From contig OY829326.1 of the NCBI GenBank assembly GCA_963691655.1, forward strand, positions 85,305,235-85,369,234: a stretch of DNA of 64,000 nt, written 5' to 3'. Each line of letters begins with the position of its first letter. The first letter of the stretch is position 1. Positions 10,640 to 22,397 of the stretch are shown piece by piece. The DNA is from Toxonevra muliebris. Lineage: Eukaryota > Arthropoda > Insecta > Diptera > Pallopteridae. The position numbers and the translations under genes are program-made. The notes under the pieces are model-generated. The model did not search any database. It was not told where the DNA came from and saw only the letters and a program-made list of their open reading frames with translations.

Positions 10640-11540
10640 CGATCACGGGATCATTCTGCAGAGGTTATAACCATAGCCAATGCTTTTTTCTAATATTTTT
10701 TTGATTTTTGCTACACTTGACTTTCTGCTTTTACCAAATTTTTCCATCACTTGGATTCTTTTTTTTCAGGCCTAATTAAAGAGTTTTTATACTTTGTGCG
10801 ACTCTAGTGATTGTAACGTAACGCGTAGGCGTCCGATTTTCAAAACCTTTCATTAAATGGATTCATAAGATCTGCTGAGTTTATGAAAGATTCGAAAGAA
10901 TTGACAAAGTTATAGGCAATGATACAAAACAAAAATGCTTTTTATCAAATTTACCGTCTTTAATATTTTATTTTTATAAAAGATAATTTATTTTATAATT
11001 GAAATGAATGATATTTATATTAGTTTAACATTTTGTTGTTCAGTCATTTCATACTTGGTGAATCCACTTTTAGCTTTTATTACAGCTTGTATGCTATGAG
11101 CATGGTTTAAATGCACGCTGCGGCTGCTTCCTTCAAATTTGGAGTGTTGTACCATACTCTGGTGATATTATCAATTAATTTTATTTTATTAGTAATTATT
11201 TTATCTTTGGAAAATGGAATTTTTAACACTGATTCGAATTTTTAACGTTTACTATTATTTTTGTCCAAAGTGGTATAAAATAACGGAATTTATGTGTCAA
11301 AAAGTACTTTCGGTATTGCCAAACGTAATATCTAATCAATAAACACAGAAATAATACTATTCATACATTATTGTATTAATTACAGCATCGAATTTAACAC
11401 ACTATGAAACATTTTTGATTTTGAGTATAATAATATGACCACCCTCTGTAAAAACATATAAGTTATATTTAACGCATAAACTTGATTTGCATCAAATTTA
11501 GATCAGTATGTAGAAATCTATAAATAGGTTTGCACGTGTC
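10640..11540. other. Intronic stretch with a possible Tc1 remnant
   Basis: Mostly nothing recognisable. On the minus strand at about 11040-11170 the reading IQAVIKAKSGFTKYEM resembles the extreme C-terminus of Tc1-type transposases (..VIKAKGG.TKY). The sequence before it is broken and no inverted ends were found, so this is only a weak call. Confidence 0.35.
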
Positions 11541-11962
11541 ATAGGTCTAGTCGAGCAGGAAAAAACTGCATACTCAGAATTTTGAACTGACCCTCAAAAT
11601 TTGGACCGCAAACCCCACTTTTGATAGGTTGAAGCATATACTTGCACGTAACTTTATTTTTATTTATCCAATGAATAAGTTTTTATATGTAATTCGAAAG
11701 AAGACATTTAGTTGCTTACAACGATATTGAAATTGGTAATATATCTTAAGGAATACCGGAGTTAGACAGCAAAACATAAGGAAAATTTAAAATTTGTTTA
11801 CAAATTTTGATTTTGAATGGCAACTACTTTGGTTGCTAGTGTATATATGAAAGTATACGAAAATGAACTGCATTTAATTTTGTTCCCAACGAGTTATTAA
11901 CCCTCAAATGCATGCAAAATTGTTGTTTTTAACATAACTTGGGGTTGCTAATCCTCAATTTC

Positions 11963-13873
11963 TTTTATTTATTTTATTTATTTATTTTATTTATTTATTT
12001 CAATTTCATCAATTAGAGTACATGCTCTTAAAGACTACTAGATATTCTAAATGCTAACTTAAATAATAATTAACTTGGGTATTGCAGTGTCATAATTAAA
12101 CGATTTTTAAATTTACATCGATTTGAATGATTATAAAAATCTAAGTAGCCGCAGACTTCATTTGCTTCCCTTAAATAACGTGTTATAGGCTCATTGCGGC
12201 AGTAGTTTACTCTATGATAAGGTTCATAAAAAAGACTTCTAGATCTTAAGTTACGAGTAGGACAATAAAAGCCAATTAATTGAAGCAGAGGTGGGCAATC
12301 AATATGATTGTTAATTATGTCTCTTACAAACATAACAGAGAAGTATTTACGCCTAACTTCAAGAGATTGTATACCAAGCAAGAGACATCTGATTCTATAA
12401 GATGGCATATCAGTATTCCAGCGCAATTTATGAATGGCACATCTCGTAAATTTTCTCTGAACCCTTTCAATTCTTAACGACTGAACAGAATTAAAAGGAT
12501 CCCAGATAATGCTGCAATACTCCAATATAGACCTCACAAATGAAAAATATAAAGCTTTGAGAGTATAAGGATCTGAAAAATCTTTGGAGTTCCTTATAAT
12601 AAATCCAAGCATAGATCTAGCTTTAACTATTAAGTAGTCAATATGCTTGGAAAAACACATTTTGGAATCAAAAAGAACCCCAAGATCACACTTTTCGTTA
12701 ATCCTAATTAGTGCTGTATCGTTTAAAATATACTGAAATCTAACTGGAATCAAAATTCTGTGAAGAGATAAATTTTGGCATTTGGAAATATTAAGGGATA
12801 ACTTATGTTTATCACACCAAATCAACAACCTAGACACATCATCCTGAAGCCTCGCACAGTCACTGATGGATTTGACACTACAGTAAAGTTTCAAATCGTC
12901 AGCATACATAAGGCAATGGGAGTGGCGAAAAATTCTAAGGATATCATTTACAAATAATAGAAAAAGAAGTGGGCCTAGGTGGCTGCCTTGAGGGACACCA
13001 GAAGTGACCTCAACTACTTCCGATAAAGTGTTATTTATGCGAACGAACTGAGTACGTCTAGACAGATATGATTCCAACCATTTCAACATACTTGAGTGAA
13101 ATCCCATTGATTCTAGTTTTCTGATTAGCATTAAATGATTTTACTGAAATCCGTATAAATCACGTCACACTGATAACCATTTTTAATATTATTTAGCACG
13201 AAGTTAGAAAAAATTGTTAGGTTCGTTGAAGTAGATCTGCCCTTAACGAATCCATGTTGATAGAGAGAAATAACTTCTTTCAGAAGGAACATAAGTTTGT
13301 TGTAAACTAATTTCTCAAACATTTTAGGAATAGCTGAAATCTTACATATTGGATGATAATTAGAAACTTCAGCCTTGGAGCCAGATTTGTGAATGGGAAT
13401 AGTATACGATTTTTTCCAAACCTCTAAGAATTCACCACGAGCAAGAGACCGATTAAAAATAATTAGCAATGGAGGAGCTAGTGCAATCGCACAATTTTTT
13501 AATAAGATTGGAGGAAGGCCATCAAAACCAGATTGTTTGTCAGAGTTTAAGCAAGTGAGCTCTAGAGCCACTTCTTCTAAGGTTAATTGCAAATTACCAA
13601 TATTAACCAAACTGGAGTTCGAATACTGGTTTAAATCCCTAATGGTAAAAGAAGGGACATAAACAGAGCGAAAAAAGTTTGCAAAGAGATTGCAAATTCT
13701 GGAGATCTCAGAAGACGTTTCTCCATCAAAGTGCATTATGTCTGGAATACCAGAGGATTTTCTTTTATTATTGATGAAATACCAAAAGCTTTTACTGTGA
13801 GATTTCAACTCAGTTTCGACACTGAGAATATAGTTTTTGTATAAAAATTTATTAAGATAATCAAATTCATCTT
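11963..13873 (-). mobile_element. 5'-truncated LINE with TAAA-type tail
   Basis: The element reads on the minus strand and ends at 11963-12000 in a tail of TAAA/TAAAA units. Its 5' side stops at about 13873, where MITE sequence resumes, and no endonuclease is present, so it is 5' truncated. A target duplication was not defined. Confidence 0.75.
12070..13808 (-). pseudogene. LINE reverse transcriptase, single frameshift
   Basis: This is the best preserved RT in the window. The first frame (13808-13131) has LNSDKQSGFDGLPPILLKN, IPIHKSGSKAEVSNYHPI (RT block 1-2), YQHGFVKGRSTSTNL and VIYTDFSKI (first catalytic Asp, block A). It is then interrupted by a small deletion and frameshift at about 13131. 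The second frame (13131-12070) has SGVPQGSHLGPLLFLLFVND, the YADDLKLYC box (two Asp), LSLNISKCQ, LGVLFD and the thumb and C-terminal region to 12070. YADDLKLY, no RNase H and the C-terminal style suggest a CR1/Jockey-supergroup LINE. Confidence 0.88.
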
Positions 13874-14372
13874 TTTCATCTTAGACACATTAAGTCGGCG
13901 TTTTTCCTTCCAATTATGCATTTTTACTAAATAAATTGCAAATTGTATTCCTAAGTAGCAGCTGATTTTTTTCATGTGCAATTCATAGGTCCGCCTTGAG
14001 GCGGTTTAACTTTAAGCGCTTATTTATAACTTATACAATACACAAACATACACAATTTTTATTGAATATTCTATAATAATGTTGAATCTTACTTACCGGA
14101 ATTTTTTTATTACTTATTTTTCACTTTAACTTAAATAAAAATTAACTGCAAAAAAAAAAAAAATACTTCTGAATCAAATAATTTTCGTGGGGCATAATGC
14201 CTAACTCTTTAATTTAAAATAACCACAACTTTTGAACTGCTGTTGCTAGAACAAAGCAGCTTTCAGAAAATCACTTGAAAAACTAACAAAAAAAATTCGG
14301 GGTTATATTCGTATTTAATTTAAATATATATGCCAATCCACCTTGAGGCGGACTTATGCATTTGAGGGTTAA

Positions 14373-14857
14373 CCCTCTAGTTCCCAAATTTTTGACTGAT
14401 AAAAAAAAATCGGAATTGATTAATATTGGCGTAAAAATCATAAACTGATTTAAAACCCCCAAAAAAAAAAACAAATGGGCGTGGTTTTATGAAGTGGGAA
14501 AGTTTGAACGCCTAAAATTATTTGTTGTTGAATGAGCTTTTTATCAATTTGTTTTAAGTAATTAAATATTTTATATAAAATATTCAAATTCTCCGCTATC
14601 CATACCTTTTATTTCTGGATAGTATGACGGGAAGTATTTTATTTATTTTTTTATTTTTTCACTTCTATCTCAAATACAATCAAAATAAGGAATTTTCCTA
14701 TTTTTCACAAATTTTTGATTTTGACTGTCGCTAATTTCTGTAATACGCATTATAACTGATGCATTTTTTAAAAGCTTGGGAAATAGAACATTTTCATGGT
14801 GGCAATTCCATTCTTTTTGGTGAATGCCGTCTAGAGGCGGGCTTGGGAACTAGAGGG
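14373..14857. mobile_element. TTAA MITE family C (485 bp)
   Basis: The ends are CCCTCTAGTTCCCAA and its exact inverse, flanked by TTAA at 14369-14372 and 14858-14861. The left TTAA is shared with the end of family B copy 2. The subterminal GTCTAGAGGCGGGC recalls the GGCGG motif of family B. It has no coding capacity. Terminal CCC plus TTAA supports a piggyBac-type element. Confidence 0.85.
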
Positions 14858-15239
14858 TTAAGTATACAATACAGCAACTTAAAAATGCAAGTATTTTTTC
14901 CAGTTTTTGATCGAATGCCGCAGTCAAACCTCAAGAGATTTTGAAAGTTTCAAACTCGTTGGAAACAGAATTAAATCTTGTTTATTTTCATATACTTTTA
15001 TATATACACAGGCAAACAAAATAGTCGTTTAAAATATCATTCAAAATGAAAAAATGAAAAAAAATTTTATTTTTCAGTATATTTTGCCCTCTAACTTCCT
15101 TAAGATATATTAGCAATTTATCTATTGTTGTAAGCAACTAAAACACAAAAAGTTTTCCAACATTTTTTTGCTTTGAAAAGACGTATATAACGAAAGTGAT
15201 GGTGATTCGGATAGATGTATATAAGTCGGATCGATTTTG

Positions 15240-15760
15240 TTTTGCAAATAACTTTTCTTTGGTATTTTTTTTAATTATTTCCTTTTTTTGAAATGAACGA
15301 GAATTATTTTCCCTTTCTAATGGTATGCAACACTTATTTCGAATTAATCAGTAATGAGTATTTATCACAAAGAGCGAAAGTATTTTCATACAAAGCCTTA
15401 GCAATTGAAATAACAAAACCACAAATATTGTAATATGTATAACTTTAGTGCTGGTAAGAATATTTATAAAATTTATATAGGGTTTGTTCACTAAATATTC
15501 TGCTGTAGTTTGTTAAAAATAAGCACCTTTTAAGAAGGCATACTAAGAAAAAAATTTATTTTTAAAATCGATCCGAATTACCAACATGCGTTTTTTTACT
15601 TGATCCGAATTGCAAGCAAATGAGGTGCTTGCATAATTACAAAATTTGTAATTTAGATATAATAGGTGACGTTTGGAGGTAATTTGGATCGACCCTTTGT
15701 TTAGAGAGTTTTGGTGGAATTTGAGTTCAAAGTGTAATTAAACTTGAATATTTTTTAAGA
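15240..15760 (+). repeat. Repeat family with GATCCGAATTAC motif, copy 1
   Basis: It is closely similar over about 520 bp to 33515-34085, in the same orientation. Shared blocks include CTAATGGTATGCAACACTTA, ATCGATCCGAATTACCA, GCAAATGAGGTG and GGATCGACCCTTTGTTTAGA. The 12-mer GATCCGAATTAC or close variants recurs in both copies and again at 35520-35790. No coding frame was seen, and the superfamily is unknown. Confidence 0.7.
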
Positions 15761-16593
15761 TCCAAATATATTGGTTTTTTATAGGAGAAGCAAATAACAT
15801 TTTTGTATTTGGAGTACTGTTTCGAGAATTTGTAATTTAAACTAAAAGAAAAGATTGCAAGTTTTCAGTGTAGGTTTCTAAAATTTTCGGTACAGGACAC
15901 AGTTTATCATAACCCATCGAAAACTCTACACTGAAAAATTGATGTTATGGCCTTTGCAAAATAAGGCAGAGATATATACCTTTTGAAGCATTTCCTTTGT
16001 ATGCCAAAAAACTTCCACATTCTGTCCAACAACTACTACTAACAATCCCCCTTCACGCACAAACTGCAAGTGTGTTCTTTGCATTGTTTTCTCAGGTATA
16101 CAGTTTCAAACATTTTCTTTGCATGGGAAGTGTAACGCATATTTTATTTATTCCATTCATTTTTTTCTAGCATTTTCCATTGGCAATCAAAGCTCTCTAA
16201 CCACAAATAATTTAGGAAATATACCCTATAAAACCGAGGTGGAACAGTCACTAACTCAAGTGTACCCATACTTTAGCCACCCAATTCCATTGACAAATCA
16301 TATTATCATTCCAAATCTTAGTACTGCACTACAAATAGTTTCTAAGATATACAATAATGAAAATTCAGGCTATATGGAAAGTTCCTCGCCGTGTCCATGT
16401 CCTCTTTTTTCAATTTCACAGACCTTTTTCCTGCGGCATTACATTGTTAACATCCTTGTACTAAATCTCTGGTTGTTATCTGAGTTATTGATGGGCATAT
16501 GTCCATGAAATCAAGTTACAGTTTTATATAATAGTATAAAAAAAATTAATTATTTGTATAAAAAAAGAATCACTTGGTGGATTCACCTGTAGT

Positions 16594-16925
16594 GGGATTC
16601 GAACTCATTATACCAAAAAAACTCACAATTTCTTTCCACAACCACAACTTTACTCTCCTTTTTAACTCACTAAACCACAAACCTTTCCAAAATATCGTGA
16701 TCACATCAGTAATATATAATAATGCCTTTTGTGTGTTTGCATGTTTTATATTCACCTTTGTCGATATTTGTTTTTTTGTTGTATATTTATTTTTTTTCCA
16801 CCAAACAATATATTGAAAAAAAAAAATTAATTATTTGTTCGCGCTTCAAGTGGGATTCCAACTCACAATTCCGCATCTCTTCCCTACATCCACTACTTTA
16901 CCTTCTCTTCTAACCATCTCATCCA
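16594..16925 (-). repeat. Two tandem tRNA-like units
   Basis: Unit 1 on the minus strand has an A-box-like GGTTTAGTGAGTTAA (about 16664-16677) and a B-box-like GAGTTCGAATCCC (16594-16606). Unit 2 (about 16850-16925) repeats the layout with GATGGTTAGAAGAG and GAGTTGGAATCCC. The units lie about 260 bp apart, each with similar flanks (TTAATTATTTGT on one side). The A-B spacing would fit a tRNA with a long variable arm. They are probably SINE heads or tRNA pseudogenes, not functional tRNAs; the acceptor stem was not found. Confidence 0.4.
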
Positions 16926-18310
16926 CACACCACTATGAAATATGGAATACTGTGATCAAATTAATAATATGTAGTTACATTCATGCAAATGAAAAAGAAT
17001 TTCAAACGCAAAGCTCATACGCATTCTTTTCTGCTTTGTGTTTGTGTGGTGGAAATCACAGGGAGCGAAATAAAAAAATCTTTTGCTTTGATTCGAGGAA
17101 AAACATAAATATTTACAATAACAAATGTAAGGGGAACAAATTTTTAATATAAAAATGCATTTCACAGGTAAACTATTAACTTTAGATATATGCCACCACT
17201 GACTTTATTTTAGCAAACGATAAGATCTATAATCTTTCTAACATAACATAATTTTTATGTACCTCTTATAGTTTAAGCAGCATTTTGTATTAAGTAACTA
17301 AATTTTATAAAAAAGCTGACTTTGGTCCAAATAATGGTCTATATTAAAGAAACTATTTAAAATTAACTTAAAATAAATATCGACTTAACTCGACAAATGT
17401 CCAAAGCAATTACATACTAAATTTCATGACAATCCGTTGCGAAATATAGAAACCTATTAGGACTAAACATTTAACAGAGCTCTATTTTATATATATAGAT
17501 TAATTGAAATTAATAGCGTTTATTAGTATTATACCAATTTTGGAACTAACAACTATTTTTTAGTTAAATTCAATAAGAAAAATATTTTTAAGAACCAGTT
17601 TGTGTTAAGTGATTTTAATTTTTGACTATGTCAACATACTTATTAATTTTTATTCAGAAATTGTTTAGAATGATTCGAAGAAATTATTTTTTATATATTT
17701 CATTGTTCACCAGTCCATGGACTAGCGGATCCAAATTTTATTGCCTTAGCTTGATATGATATTCGAAGATGTTGGATTTTTGCGAAAATACCACGCCCAC
17801 TTTGAGATACGGTCACATTTTATAGCCCACAACTGGACATACATACAAATACATCTCCACACCAAATTTGACTAAGATCAGACATAAGGAAAACACATAG
17901 ATTTGGCCATAATTTGCCTGTATGTCTCTTTACGCAAACATACATACATTTTTTTTATATATGGGACATTCTCTGTCAATGGGAGACCTCCCCCTGTCCA
18001 AAATTGGTTAAGGTATTTCAGAGAATGTTTGGGGTCAAATGAAAGCTTATTATCTCTAGTTTCGAATGCAACAAGGCCTTTTTTGATTTGACATGATGGC
18101 TGATCAATATGGCGGCTTTAAGTCTACCACCTCTCCTTGAAAGAATAGTTTTATCAAGCTTACGTTTACCCAAGTCATCATAAAAAAACAGATGTAAGCC
18201 TTTTCCGTATATTTTTTCGCTAAATATGAATATAATATATAAAAACAGATAAAGCCTTTTTCGTATATTTTTTTTTCGCTGAATATGAATTTAATATTAT
18301 TTTTCACGAG

Positions 18311-18663
18311 AAATGTTACGTGTCGTCCCTAACCTCAAAAAACGAAAAATTCCAACAAACAGTTTTTTGTGTCTCACGTGTCTCAAGTCATCTGAAAACT
18401 TCTCAAAAAGCTTATTTTTATTATTAATTGTTTTTTCACTCTAATTAAGCACCGCAAAGTAAACAGAGACTTACTAAGTTCATTTCGTGGTTTCTGGGTA
18501 ACGCTAAAAGTATGTTACAGCCAAGTTAAGGAATGAAAAATGAAGAATAAGTTGTAGTGTGTAATAAGTGGGAAGTTTTCTGATGACTTGAGACACGTGA
18601 GACACGAAAAAAAGTTTTTTGGGATTTTTCGTTTTTTGAGGTTAGGGACGACACGTAACATTT
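18311..18663. mobile_element. Nested inverted-repeat MITE (353 bp)
   Basis: AAATGTTACGTGTCGTCCCT at left and its inverse at right begin arms of about 100 bp (18311-18415 and 18565-18663). The arms run through AACCTCAAAAAACGAAAAAT and CTCACGTGTCTCAAGTCATC. The centre is about 150 bp. It lies inside the longer inverted repeat. A target duplication is not clear. Confidence 0.75.
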
Positions 18664-19460
18664 CCCCTGGAAAGTAATATTAGATTCATGTTTATCAACT
18701 GAAATTACACAAAAAAGGAAAAAGGTTTGTGAAATTGAAAAAAGGGAACATGGCATCTCCAATATAATCTGAGTTTTAGCTATGGAATATCTCAGTATTC
18801 ATTTGTGGCACGTCTCTAAAAAACGTTATTTATCAATGGCATTCTCTGAAAAAATATGGATAGGCGTGGCCTTTTCCGTTCAACTCTAATGCTTTTATAA
18901 ATATTTCCAGAACTATTTACCCACGTTGGTTGACAAAACGACAAAACCACGCCATAAAAAAAATGTGGTTAGGATTGAAAAGATTTGGAATGATAATATG
19001 ATTTGTCAATGGAATTTGGTGGGTAAAGCATGGGTAGACTTGAGTTATTGACTGTTCCACCTCGGTTTAGGTATATTTCCTAAATTATTTGTGGTTAGAG
19101 AGCTTTGATTGCCAATGGAAAATGAATGGAAAAAATAAAATATGCGTGACACCTCCCATCAACTGTATACCTGAGAAACCATTGCAAAGAACACACTGGC
19201 AGTTTGTGTGTGAAGGCGGATGTTTAGTAGTAGTTGCTGGCAGAATGTGGAAGTTTTTTGGCATACAAAGGAAATGCTTCAAAAGGTATATATCTCTGCC
19301 TTATTTTGCTAAGGTCCTAACATCAATTTTTCGGTATAGAGTTTTCGATGGATTATGATAAAGTGTGTCCTGTACCGAAAATTTTAGAAAAAAAAAAAAT
19401 ACAAATTCTCGGCACAGTACTCCAAATACAAAAATGTCTTTTGCTTCTCCTATAAAATTT

Positions 19461-22080
19461 TAAAATTCCTGTTAGGGCTTTAGCTAATTAAGGCAGCGAT
19501 ATGTGGAACCATATTGGGCAATCTTATTCAATTATATTAAATTTTATTTTATTTCACATTTTGAAAGTGAGAATGTAACCGTTACATAAATTTTGAATTT
19601 TCTAGTACCAAAAAATGTGGCATGACTTTTATGTAGTGTAAAATTTTTTTTTTAAATTTATCTTCTCATTATAACATTCTATTCCATTTACACGCGCTTT
19701 TAGAAATTGCGTGTGTTGAAGGCTGATCTCTTTTTCTATGAAAAATAAAAATGCTTGCTGTGTCTGGAAAGACATTATACGTATAGATTTGCGCATTGTC
19801 ACTGTGCGTTGTTGATCGAACATTCTTTTGAGTACAAAAAACAAATAGCGAAGCACACCTTATTATGTCAAAAAAAAAAAAAAAAAAATAGTTCCTTGCG
19901 TTACTTCAGAGCATGCAATGAATAGCAAGCTATCTCGTCTGCCATATATTGCATACTATGTAACAATGGAGACCCCATTTACATATTTCTTGCTATAAAT
20001 AGTATGCTATGAACTATTGCCAGGGAAGACGCGATGTTAAACCAGCGTGGGCCAAAGAGTAGCCCGTGTGCCTAAGAGCTTTTCAGCTTTTACATGTACA
20101 CAAACCGAAGATCAGTCATTCACACAACAAAAGATTACTCGGTCATTATCATTCTTGCGAATAGGTTTATGCTGACACAGAAAAAAATTTTTAATATCGT
20201 ATAGGAATAAAATTTTTCGTTTGTCAAAAATTTTTTCAAAAATAAATTTTAAGTCGAGAGGCATTTTGCACTTGCCTTGCAAATTACTTTTCAAATAATG
20301 AATGCGATTCGTTATAAATTGCAAAGCAGATTTTTTTTTTTTGGAAAAAATGGTAATTACAACCATTTTCACTGGAATTAAAAAATTATAACGATGATTT
20401 TAAATATTCCCAACGAAAAGTTTCTTTTCTAATTTCGTATGCATTGGCAAAGCGATGTAGTGTAGCGTCTCCATACAACCGGTGGACAAAAATAGAAGGA
20501 GTAGTGGTAGGCCAATGAAATTTTGCACAGATATTTTTTAGGTAAATATTAAGAAATATTGCGAATTTCAACTAATCGCTAAGCTGGATCAAAAAATTAC
20601 AATATCTCAAAAACGTTTAAAGTAATTAATATTAATAATTAAGATTAATATACATAAATAGTTAGGTATTATCAAAATATTTTATTTCACTCATTAGTTA
20701 ATACAATTTTTTAAATATATAAACTTATAATTTTACTAAAATGAAATAAATTACTTAAAATTCATTCGCTTTCATTTCCTCCTTCATAGTTTGACGACGA
20801 ATCAGATGAGAAAACAATTTTTAAATCTACTATTTTCCGATTCTAGGAAAATGAACTGACTAACATCTTTTTCGTTCATTTGTTTTTTACTGTAAGTTAT
20901 TCGTTCAGCAGAAATAAGTGGATCAGAAGATAGTAATAACCGCGTCAACAAATACATATTACACGCTTTTCTAGAAGTTTTTTATGTATTATCTTATTGT
21001 GTCTTGTTTCTAAAGCATCCTCCGAAGAAACCTTCCCTCCCTCAAAAATCAGTTCTGGGGTTTGCAGAGCGACCCTCCCAAAAAACCCTCACTTTGGTGA
21101 AACCGTACTTTTTGTACGGTTTTGTAATAATAACCGTTGGAGATATCAAAAAATTGCCTAGCACACATAAAAAGCTTAAGTGATTTTCTAAAAAAAAGGT
21201 ATTATGTAATTTTTTCGTATATGTCATAGTTTCCGAGATATTCAATATTTAAGAAATTCCAAATTTAGTACTTTGGATATACTGTGGATGCGCGCGCATC
21301 TTTGTTTATTTGAATTTTTGAGTGCGGAGCCCATAGGAAAAATTGAATTATTCGAAAACCAAACAAGCTACGAAGAAAAATCAAAAAGAGTTTTGAAAAA
21401 ATTTTCATTGACAACGGATAATTTTTTGTATACAAAAATAACAATATAGTATAGTTGCCTGTTGGTTTTTACTACTTTTACTATTTGCAGGCCTAATAAA
21501 AATAACTGGTTTTACTATATGTTATAAATGTATTATCTTTTAGTTCAAGACATTACTTCTGAAAATCCTGTACAACAAAACAAAAACAATACACTACTTT
21601 GTTGTTTCAAAGACTCAGAAATGTCAAAATCAGTTGTAGTAAACATAAAAATAAATGTCTTTCAAAAAATTATAAACGAAAAATCTTGGTTTTTAAATTT
21701 GTTTTTTTATGAAATATTTTTATATTTCAATAACATATAAGCAAATAAATAGTAAGTTTGTGCTGATGTACATTTTGCATGTATATAATCGAGTGTGGGA
21801 AGATATACAGCGAAGTTGTCTGTATAAGTGAATAATCTTAAACAGAAACCGAACCAAACTAAATCAAAATGGCAAATCTTCCACTGATTTTGAGTTTGAC
21901 TGATGATTTTAACTGTTTTACTCCATTCTATGACCCATCCAGGCACCAGCTCCACAACTTAAGCTGCAGAAGCATACAATAGGCATAACATAAGAATTTG
22001 TATCCATTTTACACATTGTGGGCCAAAGAAGCCGAATGCGTTCTTCATTCGGAACTTTAAGAAGAGACAGTTGACGCTGC
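19461..22080. other. Long intronic stretch without recognised content
   Basis: No convincing coding frame, RNA gene or element end was found over 2.6 kb. It is AT-rich, with homopolymer runs near 19868 and 20330. Frames of 60-90 codons on both strands look random in composition and lack family signatures. Confidence 0.55.
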
Positions 22081-22397
22081 TAGGTTAGGTTAGGTTGGAG
22101 TGGCTGTCGAGAGACACACTTAGACCTGAACGGCCCATTGTGATACCACATAGTTGGACCTACAGTTTAACGCCGATTCCGAACGGCAGTGTGGCAATTT
22201 TTTATCGGCTTGGTGGTTTTGCCATTACCAACCAATGTGTGTACTTGTACACTATCTTATAATTCTCATACACTTCATATTGATAAGTGAATATAAGAAA
22301 GTAATGAAAATTAACCACCAGACGAAGACGGGAATCGAACCCGAACCTCACAGATGAAAGTCTAGTGCACTATCCACTAGGCTATCGAGGTCGCTGC
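22081..22397 (-). mobile_element. tRNA-derived SINE with LINE-like 3' tail
   Basis: Read on the minus strand, the 5' head has A box TAGCCTAGTGG (22374-22384) and B box GGTTCGATTCC (22331-22341). Both match the RNA polymerase III consensus. The anticodon-like loop CTTTCAT suggests a tRNA-Glu (TTC) origin. A body of about 150 bp follows. The tail contains GTGGTATCACAATG, CTAAGTGTG and CCAACCTAACCTAACC. The tail resembles the 3' end of the LINE at 26116-27725, which would explain mobilisation by that LINE. Shorter copies of body and tail lie at 25018-25073 and 52222-52306. Confidence 0.8.

Larger units (their letters stand above)
9213..10690. repeat. Outer inverted-repeat remnant split by two TTAA insertions
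   Basis: A left arm around CATTGGCTATGG..ATGATCCCCTGATCACGAA (9222-9261) is mirrored by TTCGCGATCACGGGATCATT..CCATAGCCAATG (10636-10682). The two arms meet at a central TTAA. The insertions 9266-9721 and 9726-10631 occupy that site. The outer element was probably a small MITE. Confidence 0.6.
11901..14368 (-). mobile_element. TTAA MITE family B, copy 2 (inverted, holds a LINE)
   Basis: It is flanked by TTAA at 11897-11900 and 14369-14372. The left end CCCTCAAATGCATGCA is the inverse of the right end of copy 3, and 13876-14368 is the inverse of its left half. This includes CCGCCTTGAGGCGG near 14000 and the GGCGT..CTTAGACACAT block. The LINE 11963-13873 replaces roughly 400 bp of the interior. 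So insertion order was dispersed repeat, then MITE, then LINE. Confidence 0.8.
11549..15143. repeat. Dispersed inverted-arm repeat, copy 2
   Basis: The left arm (11549-11896) parallels 1569-1922. The right arm (14868-15143) is its inverse, with TTCCAACGAGTT and ACAAAATAGTCGTTTAAAA. It is held apart by TTAA elements inserted near the centre (11901-14368 and 14373-14857). It shows the family once had arms of about 300 bp around a short centre. Confidence 0.65.
15777..19460. repeat. Long inverted-repeat element, arms ~650 bp
   Basis: Left arm 15777 to about 16430 and right arm about 18690 to 19460 are inverse copies from TATAGGAGAAGCAAA through TTTCGGTACAGGACACA, TTCCTTTGTATGCCAAAAAA, GCAATCAAAGCTCTCTAACC and CAATTTCACA(G/A)ACCTTTTTC. 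Identity looks about 90% by eye, with small indels. The centre holds two tRNA-like units and a nested inverted-repeat MITE. No transposase was recognised. It could be a foldback or long-terminal-inverted-repeat DNA transposon. It lies in a host intron. Confidence 0.8.

Noticed and set aside
12280..12477. Plus-strand frame over the LINE reverse transcriptase
   Set aside because: It is a shadow of the minus-strand RT, which has clear catalytic motifs.
21707..21955. 82-codon minus-strand frame (MELVPGWVIEWSKTVKI)
   Set aside because: It has no family signature, the C-terminal half is low quality, and no splice sites or promoter were seen. It is probably random.
22320..22397. Functional tRNA-Glu gene
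   Set aside because: A and B boxes are good, but the acceptor stem does not pair and the sequence continues into a SINE body and LINE-like tail.
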